This document shows positions 54,919 to 63,111 of a DNA stretch of 64,000 nt, piece after piece. The notes below the pieces were generated by a model. That model saw only the letters and a list, made by a program, of their open reading frames with translations, was not told the origin of the DNA and made no database searches. Position numbers and translations under genes: made by a program. Every line of letters begins with the position of its first letter. Position 1 is the stretch's first letter. Origin of the DNA: Saprospiraceae bacterium (GTDB taxonomy: Bacteria > Bacteroidota > Bacteroidia > Chitinophagales > Saprospiraceae); the NCBI GenBank assembly GCA_016710265.1, contig JADJJL010000001.1:868001-932000 (forward strand), in the 5' to 3' direction.

Positions 54919-55374
54919 TTATTCAAATAAATCATCGTAAGTGGATAAAAGTTTTTCACTTTCCTTACGGCGCATTTCGGTTTTATTGGGTGTTTCAACA
55001 TTCATCCCGCCAACTTCTTCATATTGACTGTATTGATTTTCTTGCGCTTGATTGGCCTCTTCTTGCAAATTTCCAAATTTCCTATAAGCCCAAGCTTTAA
55101 AAATCAAACCAATGGCCACCATGGGCAAAGCAATCACTTGCAAACCCAGGGTCAATAATCCTCCAAACAAACTGGCTTGAAAAGTTCTTTGAATTACCTT
55201 CAAATGATGTAAAATTACTTTGGGGTAAAGTATTACTGCAATTAACAGAAACACCGGACTCAATAAATAAAGCAATTTGTAAATCTGAAAAAACAGATAG
55301 AAGACCAGGGCAACAATGGTCAGGAGCGCTAAAGAGCCCAATATCCTTTGGAAGACATTCCTTCCGGAGTTCAT
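54919..55374 (-). CDS. Small membrane protein, function unknown
   Basis: About 151 residues from the ATG at 55374 (MNSGRNVFQRILG); the frame begins eight codons earlier at 55398, almost at the predicted transcription start. Three hydrophobic helices lie at about 12-95, followed by a soluble Gln-, Glu-rich C-terminal tail (about 100-151). I recognise no family. It precedes the GT2 gene by nine bases, so the two may act together in glycan export. Confidence 0.65.
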   Translation of the reverse strand: MNSGRNVFQRILGSLALLTIVALVFYLFFQIYKLLYLLSPVFLLIAVILYPKVILHHLKVIQRTFQASLFGGLLTLGLQVIALPMVAIGLIFKAWAYRKFGNLQEEANQAQENQYSQYEEVGGMNVETPNKTEMRRKESEKLLSTYDDLFE

Positions 55375-55409
55375 TACGTAGATTTTATGCTGGATCATGT
55401 TCAGAGGAG

Positions 55410-55417
55410 CAAATTTA
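55410..55417 (-). promoter_or_regulatory. -7 promoter box of the GT2 operon
   Basis: The minus strand reads TAAATTTG, a full match; a second full match TAATTTTG lies at 55421-55428. Confidence 0.5.
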
Positions 55418-55523
55418 CAACAAAATTATATATTATACAAATTAATAATGTGTTAATGTTCTGTCCAATGGATAAATCATCGGGTCGATCACCGCCGAAA
55501 TCCAAAAGGATTTTACACAAACA

Positions 55524-57284
55524 CTATTTTGCTTGAGCTAACTGAAAATGGGATTCGTAAAGTTCTTTAAAATAACCATCCGAAAGGTCTAAAAGTTCCC
55601 TTTGGCTGCCACTTTCTTTAATTTCTCCATTTTTAATATAGATAATCTGGTCGGCATTTCGGATGGTAGACAGTCTGTGTGCTATTAAAATAGAGGTTCT
55701 GCCTTTCATCATTTTAGGAATTGCTTCCTGAATAATTTTTTCAGTTTGCGTATCCACAGAAGAAGTGGCTTCATCTAAAATTAATATATCGGGTTCAGAA
55801 ACAAGAGCACGTACAAATGAAATTAGTTGTCTTTGACCCATCGACAAATTGGCACCTCGTTCGGCTAGTTTAAAATCATAAGCTCCCGGAAGTTTACTGA
55901 TGAATTCATCCGCACCGATGGATTGAGCAGCCTTTCTAATTTGATTTAAATCAATCGTATCATCATAGAGATTGATATTTTCTTTGATAGTTCCGTTAAA
56001 TAAAAAAACATCTTGCAAAACAAATGCAATTTTTGTCCGTAAGACAGACAATGGAATGCTAGTGATATCCTGATCATCGATTAGAATTTTCCCTCCCTGC
56101 AAATCGTACAAACGGTTGAGAATACTAATGATGCTGGATTTTCCGGATCCGGTTGGACCCACGATGGCCAGCGAATGACCAGCTTCCAAATTAAAGCTCA
56201 AGTCTTTTAAAACTGGTGTTTGTCCATCGTATGAAAAATGAACATCCTGAAATTCAATTTTGCCAATTAATTTTTGATCCTTTATTTTCTGATCCACTTC
56301 TTCCGTTTGATCCAAATCAAGAATATGAAATACCCTCCCGGCGGCAATTAAACCCATCTGAAGCGTATTAAATTTATCCGCAAGCATTCTGACCGGTTGG
56401 AACAATCTGGCCAGAAACATGGGGAAAGCGATCAACTGTCCCACTGTGACTTCTGCATCCAAAACCCCTTGTGCGCCCCACCAAATCATAAATCCCAGGG
56501 AGGCAGCTGAAATAATCTCGACCACCGGAAAAAACACTGCATAATAAAAAATACCATCCAGGTTTGCCTGGGTGTATTCGCGATTGATGTCATTAAACTT
56601 GTGGCTGACCTTCTTTTCGGCCGTAAAAATCTGAACCACCTTCATGCCACTGATATGCTCTTGCAGAAAGCCATTCATACGGACGATCTGGTTCCTCACT
56701 CTTTGATAAGATTCTTTTACTTTTTCTTTAAAAATATAACTAGCTATTAAAAGCAGAGGAAAACTAATCAAGGTAATCAAAGTAAGCTGGACACTCGTGT
56801 AAAACATGAGAACGAGTACCATGATCAAACTTAAGACATCTGCTACTATGGTGATTAATCCCTCAGAAAAAACGATTTGAACAGATTCAAGGTCATTGAT
56901 AGATCTCGTGGTATTGGTTCCAACAGCCGATTGATCAAAGTAGCTCAATCTAAAGGAAATAATTTTTTTGAAGACGCGTAAACGTATGTCTTTAATCACA
57001 TTTTGTCCCATGCGATTGGTCAATATGGCAAAATAATATCGGAGAATGGTGGTCCCAAACAAAACGGCCAGAAAAATCAAGGCCATCCTTTTTAAACCCT
57101 CTAAATCAGACTTCATGATATACTCATCCACCATGATGTGAGTAAGCCAGGGTGTCAATGAACTCAAGGGTGCCAATACGACCGCCAATAAGGCAGAAAC
57201 GATCAATAGTGATCGGTATGGTTTGGTAAATGAAAACAATCTCCTCAATACAGAGGAGTTTCCGGTGTCCTTAATCATTGACAT
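55524..57284 (-). CDS. ABC exporter, fused permease and ATPase (MsbA-like)
   Basis: A 586-residue half-transporter with six helices (about 20-310) and an ATPase domain (about 340-575). Walker A GPTGSGKSS, Q loop FVLQDVFLFNGTI, signature LSMGQRQLISFVRAL, Walker B ILILDEATSSVD and H-loop IAHRLSTI are all intact. Such exporters carry lipids, drugs or peptides; MsbA-type lipid flipping is only one option. It is transcribed alone from a promoter box just before the ATG (57292-57299, TACTTTTG). Confidence 0.92.
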   Translation of the reverse strand: MSMIKDTGNSSVLRRLFSFTKPYRSLLIVSALLAVVLAPLSSLTPWLTHIMVDEYIMKSDLEGLKRMALIFLAVLFGTTILRYYFAILTNRMGQNVIKDIRLRVFKKIISFRLSYFDQSAVGTNTTRSINDLESVQIVFSEGLITIVADVLSLIMVLVLMFYTSVQLTLITLISFPLLLIASYIFKEKVKESYQRVRNQIVRMNGFLQEHISGMKVVQIFTAEKKVSHKFNDINREYTQANLDGIFYYAVFFPVVEIISAASLGFMIWWGAQGVLDAEVTVGQLIAFPMFLARLFQPVRMLADKFNTLQMGLIAAGRVFHILDLDQTEEVDQKIKDQKLIGKIEFQDVHFSYDGQTPVLKDLSFNLEAGHSLAIVGPTGSGKSSIISILNRLYDLQGGKILIDDQDITSIPLSVLRTKIAFVLQDVFLFNGTIKENINLYDDTIDLNQIRKAAQSIGADEFISKLPGAYDFKLAERGANLSMGQRQLISFVRALVSEPDILILDEATSSVDTQTEKIIQEAIPKMMKGRTSILIAHRLSTIRNADQIIYIKNGEIKESGSQRELLDLSDGYFKELYESHFQLAQAK

Positions 57285-57291
57285 AAGGATG

Positions 57292-57299
57292 CAAAAGTA
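57292..57299 (-). promoter_or_regulatory. -7 promoter box of the ABC exporter gene
   Basis: The minus strand reads TACTTTTG, a full TAnnTTTG match, ending seven bases before the ATG, so the message is probably leaderless or nearly so. Confidence 0.55.
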
Positions 57300-57418
57300 A
57301 GGTTAAAATATTTGATCTTACCCTATAGAAGAATTAACATAGAGTTAAAATCAAAACCGCTTTCCCTTTTACCTAAAAGTTTTCAAAGTTTAAACAACAA
57401 CAAGAAAAACAAGATTGG

Positions 57419-58161
57419 CTACCTTCTTTGCAATTTACACCAAAATCGGCCATTTGCCAATCTAATGACAGAGGGTGTATTTGCTGCTCTAGCGGAATCA
57501 ATAATTTGATAAAGTTTATATTGTACATTGAATTCTCCTTGTGCTCTATCATTGATGGTGTCTATGCTTGTAAATTTAAAATTTTGTTTATGATAACTGG
57601 TATCCAATCTATACTCTGATTCTTCAGTGTCATGTTGCACCGTAATATATTTTAAAATATATATGTCTGAATAGGTAGTGGGAATTTGCTGAGGATCATA
57701 ATTCAATGGGTAAGGACACCCAAACCAAAAATCTCATAATTATACACCCTGGGCCATGGGTCAAGAGAAGTAGACCCTGCGACAAAAATATAGGCTGGTT
57801 TTTCCTTAGCATAATAGTAACAATTACAAGTAGCAGCAAATCTTCTTGGATGATTGTTTTTAATGGCGTACATGGCTCCTTTAGAAGTATCCTGTGGATA
57901 AAACACATTGGCATAAGGCAGCCTGTCTTGAGGCTCAATTTGTGTACTATCCACAGGATCAGGGTCAGGGAGAGGTTGATTAACATCAGTGCCTTCATGA
58001 CAGGAAGAATCTCGTTACATTCCGCTTGAAGTTCGGGGGCTAACCCCTTTGTCACACGGATCCGAATCAGGAGGTGGTTGATTAATATCAGAGCCTTTAT
58101 GACAGGAAGAAATTATAAAAATGATAAATGATATTTTTAATATTGAATTTAGATATTTCAT
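57419..58161 (-). pseudogene. Broken lipoprotein gene with internal duplication, stop and frameshift
   Basis: The minus strand has a good lipoprotein start at 58161 (MKYLNSILK, lipobox IISSC) but stops at 58015-58017 after 48 codons. The same frame continues directly after the stop, repeating the post-lipobox segment (SSCHKGSDINQ then SSCHEGTDVNQ), and runs to 57703. A one-base shift near 57718-57725 then joins it to a frame running to 57419 (PLNYDPQQIPTTYSD). Read with one stop suppressed and one shift corrected it gives one lipoprotein of about 247 residues. The protein family is not recognised. Sequencing or assembly error is a real alternative. Confidence 0.6.
57957..58113 (-). repeat. 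In-frame 102-bp duplication in the broken lipoprotein gene
   Basis: Copies at about 58058-58113 and 57957-58011 match over about 55-60 bases with an offset of 102 bases (34 codons). The intervening segment carries the stop codon. Confidence 0.75.
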
Positions 58162-58189
58162 GATATTACATTTATTTTGGTAAAACAAG

Positions 58190-58280
58190 ATATTTATTCC
58201 CGGGGCGGGCCATGGTCGGGCGGGGGGGGGGGGTTTATTTAACCAAATTACCATGCGCACCCACCTTCGGCTCACCGACA
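58190..58280. other. GC-rich patch with 12-G homopolymer
   Basis: Four G runs on the plus strand (4, 3, 3 and 12 G, 58202-58233) lie in an otherwise AT-rich genome, 40-70 bases upstream of the broken lipoprotein start. The pattern could form a G-quadruplex. Flanking 58258-58380 also has higher GC and no gene; an 8-bp inverted repeat AAAGGTTA/TAACCTTT lies at about 58294-58357. Confidence 0.6.
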
Positions 58281-58446
58281 ATGTCCAGTTCGCAAAAGGT
58301 TATTAATCAAACAGCCAAGGCGACTAGAAGGTTGCACGAATGCTTAGAGTAACCTTTATCAACAACACCCGCGCTTAACTAATAAGTTGGTTTATCTCCC
58401 ATCTTTCTCTTTTCTTGATTATACAAAAGTATCAGTAACCAATGTA

Positions 58447-59195
58447 TTAAACTAAACCAATATTACTATTCGCCAATGCATAATTCACACCATAAATAGA
58501 AGGTGCAATAATAAATATTCCAATAGGTATATCCACTGTATTTCCTCCCAAATTTACTTCTATAAATCCAAAGCTATTTATCCAATCCACCCCTGATTGG
58601 TCATACAGTATTAACACATCTATATCATCCGTACAAGGAGAGCCTTCTTCGCATGGGTCTGGATCCGGACCTGGCCCTGAAGGTCCTTCTATATCTTGAA
58701 CTATTTCTTCTGAGTCTCCACAATTTATAGCATCTTCGTTATCAGTATCTAAATCGAAATAAATCCTTTTAGCCTTAATGACTCCACCTTGGCTGAAAGG
58801 AACCAATGCATATTTTTCATCCTTAGTATTTAGAAATCCTCCTACACCATGTTTCCTCATGATGAACAATTCCCCATAATGGTCGGAAATACAGTTAGCC
58901 CACCGGTCTTGACCATTGGCTCTTCAACGGTAAGGGTGTTAGTGCCGATCCACTCGGATTATTTGCCTAAAGAAGGCACACTGTCATATATGTTTTTAAT
59001 TTCAGCATGTTGAAGATCAATGCCAGTTTCTCCATTCAAAGCATTGACCAACTGGGTGTCAAGGTCATTCATCTGAACAGAGGAATTGGAAAATAAATTA
59101 ATGGATTGACTAAAAATAGGGTTTAAAGCAAAAATTAGGGCAATAAAGTTAAGAAAAAGACGCCTTTGCGTTGTTGCGTTGTTGCGTTGTTGCAT
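58447..59195 (-). pseudogene. Frameshifted secreted-protein gene downstream of an 8-bp repeat
   Basis: The 5' part (59195 to 58959) encodes 78 residues: a repeat-encoded QQRNNATTQRR start, a signal peptide ending NPIFSQ, and a short mature segment. The 3' part (open 58923 to 58447) encodes at least 140 residues in another frame (YGELFIMRKHGVGG..., then GPDPDPCEEG), with no good start of its own. Together they look like one exported protein broken between 58959 and 58923. The Pro-Asp-rich DPDPCEEG patch resembles that of the neighbouring broken lipoprotein. No family is recognised. Confidence 0.5.
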
Positions 59196-59222
59196 TGTTG
59201 CGTTGTTGCGTTGTTGCGTTGT
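59169..59222 (-). repeat. 8-bp tandem repeat (CGTTGTTG) overlapping a start codon
   Basis: Nearly seven copies on the plus strand. One copy has CA for CG, and only this variant creates the ATG at 59195 on the minus strand. Three units lie between that ATG and the unique coding sequence. Confidence 0.88.
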
Positions 59223-59280
59223 GTTACATAAGTCATAATCATTGATTTAGGTTTTGAATAAGAGTACAAAGAAAAGGCCA

Positions 59281-59311
59281 AAGTTCAAATAAACCAAATT
59301 AATTTGAACTT
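59281..59311. repeat. 10-bp inverted repeat in the 59.2-59.5 kb gap
   Basis: AAGTTCAAAT and ATTTGAACTT flank an 11-base loop. It lies about 90 bases upstream of the repeat-start gene and could be an operator or a hairpin. The remainder of 59223-59484 is AT-rich with no gene. Confidence 0.5.
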
Positions 59312-59484
59312 ATTTTTAATGTATATAACAAAAGTTATAGGCATCGCTCAATTACATCTCTTCTCAAAAGTAATTGATTATTATTATATTGAAAGATAAA
59401 GATTTTTAGAATTAAAAAATCAATAATAGCTTATCTCAATATTAATACTGCAATTATGAATAATATCAGAATTTTATTCTTCTA

Positions 59485-60183
59485 TCACAATTTTCCTTCA
59501 TCTGCATAACTATAATACCCTTTTTCTGAGATAATCAGATGGTCAGTCAAACGGATATCCAAATAGCTGCCTGCATGTTTTACCTGTTCCGTCAATCGAT
59601 CATCTTGTCCGCTCGGCTGCAGATTACCCGATGGATGATTGTGTGCAAGGACCAAAGAGGAAGCACTTAAATCCAGGGCTTTTTTAAAAATAATGCGCGG
59701 ATCAACGACCGTCCCAGTCAGTCCTCCGGAACTTACACAATCTGACTGAACAATGGCCCCTGCTCGATTGAGGTACACGACCCAACATTGCTCAAGGATG
59801 AGATCTTCCATTCTCAACCGGAGGTGCTGATAGGCATCATTACTGGATTTGATGTAAGATTTTGAGTTGGCTTCCGAATGTGGTCTACGCCTGGCCAGTT
59901 CGAGCGCAGCTTCGATGGAGATGGCTTTTGCCAATCCAATCCCTTTAAATTTTTTAAGTCCGTTGATTCCAAGCTTGCTCAATTCCAATAAGTTGTTTTG
60001 GCAGCTGGACAAAATTCTTTTTGCCAGATCTACGGCAGATTCATTTCTGCTTCCAGATCCTAGCAGAATGGCCAAAAGTTCAGCATTGCTCAAGGATTCC
60101 TTTCCCTTGCTGGCCAATTTTTCTCTGGGGCGATCGTCTTCAGCCCATAGTTTGATTGAATTTGTGTTGGGTGGTGTTGTCAT
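59485..60183 (-). CDS. radC: RadC/JAB-domain protein (UPF0758)
   Basis: A 232-residue protein of normal length. An N-terminal helix-hairpin-helix region (about 20-85, NAELLAILLGSG, KFKGIGLAKAISI) is followed by a JAMM/MPN+ metalloprotease-like domain with the motif HNHPSG (about 180-185) and a downstream Asp. Despite the name, a DNA-repair role is doubtful; members are conserved and often near mobile or competence genes. Activity is unknown. It starts 12 bases after the ELWxxDGT gene and is probably cotranscribed with it. Confidence 0.92.
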   Translation of the reverse strand: MTTPPNTNSIKLWAEDDRPREKLASKGKESLSNAELLAILLGSGSRNESAVDLAKRILSSCQNNLLELSKLGINGLKKFKGIGLAKAISIEAALELARRRPHSEANSKSYIKSSNDAYQHLRLRMEDLILEQCWVVYLNRAGAIVQSDCVSSGGLTGTVVDPRIIFKKALDLSASSLVLAHNHPSGNLQPSGQDDRLTEQVKHAGSYLDIRLTDHLIISEKGYYSYADEGKL

Positions 60184-60195
60184 AGTTGGATTAAA

Positions 60196-61755
60196 TTATT
60201 CTTTTAAAAAATGTTTTGAAAGTGTGAGCATTCCTGATCGAATTTGTAGCATGTATACACCTGCTGGCAGTTCGGATATAGAAATGATGGGTGAAGATGA
60301 ATGTGTTTTTTGTTGTTTGATAATTTTTCCATTTTGATCCAAAATAGAAACGAACAAATCATTCACATCTAAATTTTTCAAATCAAGGCTGATAAAATCT
60401 TTGGCTGGCTGTGGATAGATAGACCATGAAGCTACTTTGCTGTCATTATCTTTTGTGCTTGATGGTTCTGCATCCGGGTATCGATGCAATTCCACTCCAT
60501 ATTCTGCAGTATTCCTTGAATAAACAAAAATATTGTTGACCACATTCATCAAAGTGGGTCTAAACCTTCCTCCAAAATCAGAAAATAAACTTGCCACTGT
60601 ACTGTCTTTGTGAAATGAATAAATCTCCTTCACTTGAGAATTGCTCTCAGTCAAATAAAACACACTGTCTCCCGCTACTTGAATATTGTATTCTGACAAT
60701 ACAAAAGATTCCCATCCTGTGATTTTTATTGTGCCAGCGAGGCTTCCATCGGTCACTCCAAGATAATTTATACCGCTGGTTTCTTTAAAATAGGCATAAA
60801 ATCGGCCGTTCAAAATTTTATAATCTGTGGCTGCAATCATTACCGTGGATAAACGTAGCAATTCTTTTGTCGCATTTTCAAAACTATAAAGATAGCTTCC
60901 ACTTTGGATAAGAATTTTTGTTCCCAATGAATACAATTTCACTTTACTGAAAACATTAAATTCAGGTGTGTTGAGATCCTTCAGCGTATTAAGTTGGGTA
61001 TCATAAATTGCAGCTACACTTCCTCCATTATTATTGAGACCTGCCACGATCATGACATTGTCTAAACCATAACAAGCAGAAATTGAATTAAATTTATTGA
61101 TATTTTTGCTGAGGAGGTCGTCTAACAAAGTCTTAGTACCAAGTATGGTTCCATCCGTAATGAGCGGATCAAAAACTGAACTGGGGCTGTTGTCATAAAT
61201 TAAAGCTTTTCCTTGAAAATTGGATACTACGTAAGTATCCGTAGAACTTGTGATAATGTCCCTGATTTTAAAAGTTCCAGCAAGGCTCCCATTACTAACC
61301 CAAAGTTGGTCTGGATGGGTTAAAGTAAGATTGCTTTTGATAAAAAGGAGGACTCTTTCTTGATCCAATTTGAGCATTTGGGTCAAACCGATGGTTTCAA
61401 GACCAATTAAATTAAGTGTTCCGGCGGGTGTTCCATCCGTCACATACAATACCTTTACGAACCCATATCCTTGAAAAAACAATTTATTACCGGTATTTGT
61501 CATTTGGTCAAAATTATTAACCAAAGAAAGATTGGGAATTGCTTGTGTACTAGAACTGGTTCCGCCAGTAGTCCAAATGGTGCCAGGGTTATTGGGTTTA
61601 TCTGAACCGTGGAAATAGAGTTTATCTTTAAATACAATGTTTTTTGTAGATTGGACGCCATTTTCCACCCCTAAATTAATGTCCTTTAAGAGTTGTTGTG
61701 CTGAAATTTTGGCCACTAAAAAAACCAGACCAAGGAGAATAATTTGCTTTTTCAT
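60196..61755 (-). CDS. Secreted ELWxxDGT-repeat protein with T9SS sorting tail
   Basis: A 519-residue exported protein with signal peptide (MKKQIILLGLVFLVAKISAQ). The mature region is beta-propeller-like, built of units such as LYVTDGTPAGTLNLI, LWVSNGSLAGTFKI and LGVTDGSLAGTIKI, a diverged form of ELWxxDGT repeats. The last 80 residues (about 440-519) are a type A sorting domain with YPQPAKDFISLDLKN and ending SKHFLKE. Role unknown, probably surface-associated. Its -7 box (61760-61767) lies at the start codon, so the message is likely leaderless. radC follows after 12 bases. Confidence 0.8.
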   Translation of the reverse strand: MKKQIILLGLVFLVAKISAQQLLKDINLGVENGVQSTKNIVFKDKLYFHGSDKPNNPGTIWTTGGTSSSTQAIPNLSLVNNFDQMTNTGNKLFFQGYGFVKVLYVTDGTPAGTLNLIGLETIGLTQMLKLDQERVLLFIKSNLTLTHPDQLWVSNGSLAGTFKIRDIITSSTDTYVVSNFQGKALIYDNSPSSVFDPLITDGTILGTKTLLDDLLSKNINKFNSISACYGLDNVMIVAGLNNNGGSVAAIYDTQLNTLKDLNTPEFNVFSKVKLYSLGTKILIQSGSYLYSFENATKELLRLSTVMIAATDYKILNGRFYAYFKETSGINYLGVTDGSLAGTIKITGWESFVLSEYNIQVAGDSVFYLTESNSQVKEIYSFHKDSTVASLFSDFGGRFRPTLMNVVNNIFVYSRNTAEYGVELHRYPDAEPSSTKDNDSKVASWSIYPQPAKDFISLDLKNLDVNDLFVSILDQNGKIIKQQKTHSSSPIISISELPAGVYMLQIRSGMLTLSKHFLKE

Positions 61756-61759
61756 GAAG

Positions 61760-61767
61760 CAAATATA
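61760..61767 (-). promoter_or_regulatory. -7 promoter box of the ELWxxDGT-radC operon
   Basis: The minus strand reads TATATTTG, a full TAnnTTTG match, ending four bases before the ATG. Confidence 0.55.
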
Positions 61768-61777
61768 AAAAGTCTCC

Positions 61778-62920
61778 CTATTCTAACAAAGCTTGTTTCA
61801 AATCTTCTATTAAATCATCCACGTCTTCTATACCAACACTCAATCTCATCAAGGAATCTGTCAAGCCAGATTTTTGTCTTTCTTCCTTTGGAAGTGAAGC
61901 ATGGGTCATTGACGCCGGATGACCTATGAGTGATTCAACACCACCCAAAGATTCTGCACAGGCAAACAGCTTGGTTTTGGAAAGCACTTTTCTCGCCTCG
62001 TCCTCATTGCCTCCTACAAGGTCAAAAGAAACCATTCCTCCAAATCCTCTCATTTGTTTTTTTGCAATCTCATGTCCGGGGTGATCCGAAAAACCAGGAT
62101 ACAATACTCTTGAAACTCTTGGCTGGGTTTTGAGAAATTCCGCAATGGCTTTTGCATTTTCACAGGCCCTTTGAACCCGAATGTGCAATGTTTTTATACC
62201 TCTCAGCACCAAAAAACAATCCATAGGGCCGGGCACTGCACCGGAAGCATTTTGAATAAAATAAAGTCTTTCGGCCAATGATTTGTTTTTGGTAATGACC
62301 GCACCATGGACTACATCAGAATGCCCTCCCAAATATTTTGTAGCAGAATGAAGGACCAGATCGGCTCCTAAATCCAAAGGATTTTGTAGGTAGGGCGATG
62401 CAAAAGTATTGTCCACACAGACCAGAATTCCTTTTTGTTTCGCCAATTGACAAACTGCTTCTATGTCTACTATATTTAAGAGTGGATTGGTGGGAGTTTC
62501 CACCCATATCATTTTGGTATTTTCCTGAATATTGTCAGCAATCAGTTGAATGTCTTGCATTGGAATCAATTTATTTTGAATTCCAAATTGCTTAAACACT
62601 TTATCCAACAAGCGGAAGGAACCTCCATACAGGTCATTGCTGGCCAGTACAGAATCACCCGATTGGAAAAGCTTAATGATGGCATCCATGGCTGCCAAAC
62701 CGCTACCAAAACAAACTGCGTCTGTACCATTTTCCAGAGCCGCTAAATTTTCCTGAAGTGCAGTGCGGGTAGGGTTTTGGGTACGGGCATATTCATAACC
62801 TTGATGATTGCCGGGACCATCCTGCACATAAGTAGAAGTTTGAAAAATTGGGGTCATAATGGCCCCTGTGGATGGGTCTGGTTCAACCCCTGCGTGTATA
62901 ACTTTGGTGGCGAATTTCAT
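61778..62920 (-). CDS. Cystathionine gamma-synthase/lyase family PLP enzyme
   Basis: A 380-residue enzyme of the Cys/Met metabolism PLP family, normal length. Recognisable segments are TKVIHAGVEPDPSTGAI, the substrate- and PLP-binding YEYARTQNPTR, the DNTFASPYLQNPL patch and the PLP-lysine motif HSATKYLGGHSDVVHG (Lys near 196), then SLGGVESLIGHPASMTH. It either condenses cysteine with an activated homoserine (MetB) or splits cystathionine (lyase); these are not separable by reading. It may belong to methionine or cysteine metabolism. It stands alone. Confidence 0.9.
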   Translation of the reverse strand: MKFATKVIHAGVEPDPSTGAIMTPIFQTSTYVQDGPGNHQGYEYARTQNPTRTALQENLAALENGTDAVCFGSGLAAMDAIIKLFQSGDSVLASNDLYGGSFRLLDKVFKQFGIQNKLIPMQDIQLIADNIQENTKMIWVETPTNPLLNIVDIEAVCQLAKQKGILVCVDNTFASPYLQNPLDLGADLVLHSATKYLGGHSDVVHGAVITKNKSLAERLYFIQNASGAVPGPMDCFLVLRGIKTLHIRVQRACENAKAIAEFLKTQPRVSRVLYPGFSDHPGHEIAKKQMRGFGGMVSFDLVGGNEDEARKVLSKTKLFACAESLGGVESLIGHPASMTHASLPKEERQKSGLTDSLMRLSVGIEDVDDLIEDLKQALLE

Positions 62921-63111
62921 AGTTTCTTAGTTGAATATTTTATAATTAGAATAATAATTTAATCAATGAATTTTTGAGCTTGAAAGTTTATAGGAATTGA
63001 ATTTAAAGCTTTAAAATTTAAATTAATGAATTGGTCTTTTTAAAAAAGAAGTAGAAGGGGATAATTTAAAAACGAGACTCAATTTTGATAAAACAATGAA
63101 GCTAATATCTA

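Noticed and set aside
57696..58055. A 119-codon frame over the broken lipoprotein
   Set aside because: It is Leu/Ile-rich out-of-frame translation of the same DNA; the lipoprotein frames have the better lipobox, composition and internal repeat.
58258..58440. Integron attC site in the GC-rich patch
   Set aside because: A GCTTAAC-like core is present, but no matching GTTRRRY partner with an imperfect palindrome at the right distance and no integrase were found.
59169..59222. CRISPR array at the 8-bp repeat
   Set aside because: The units are contiguous 8-mers without spacers.
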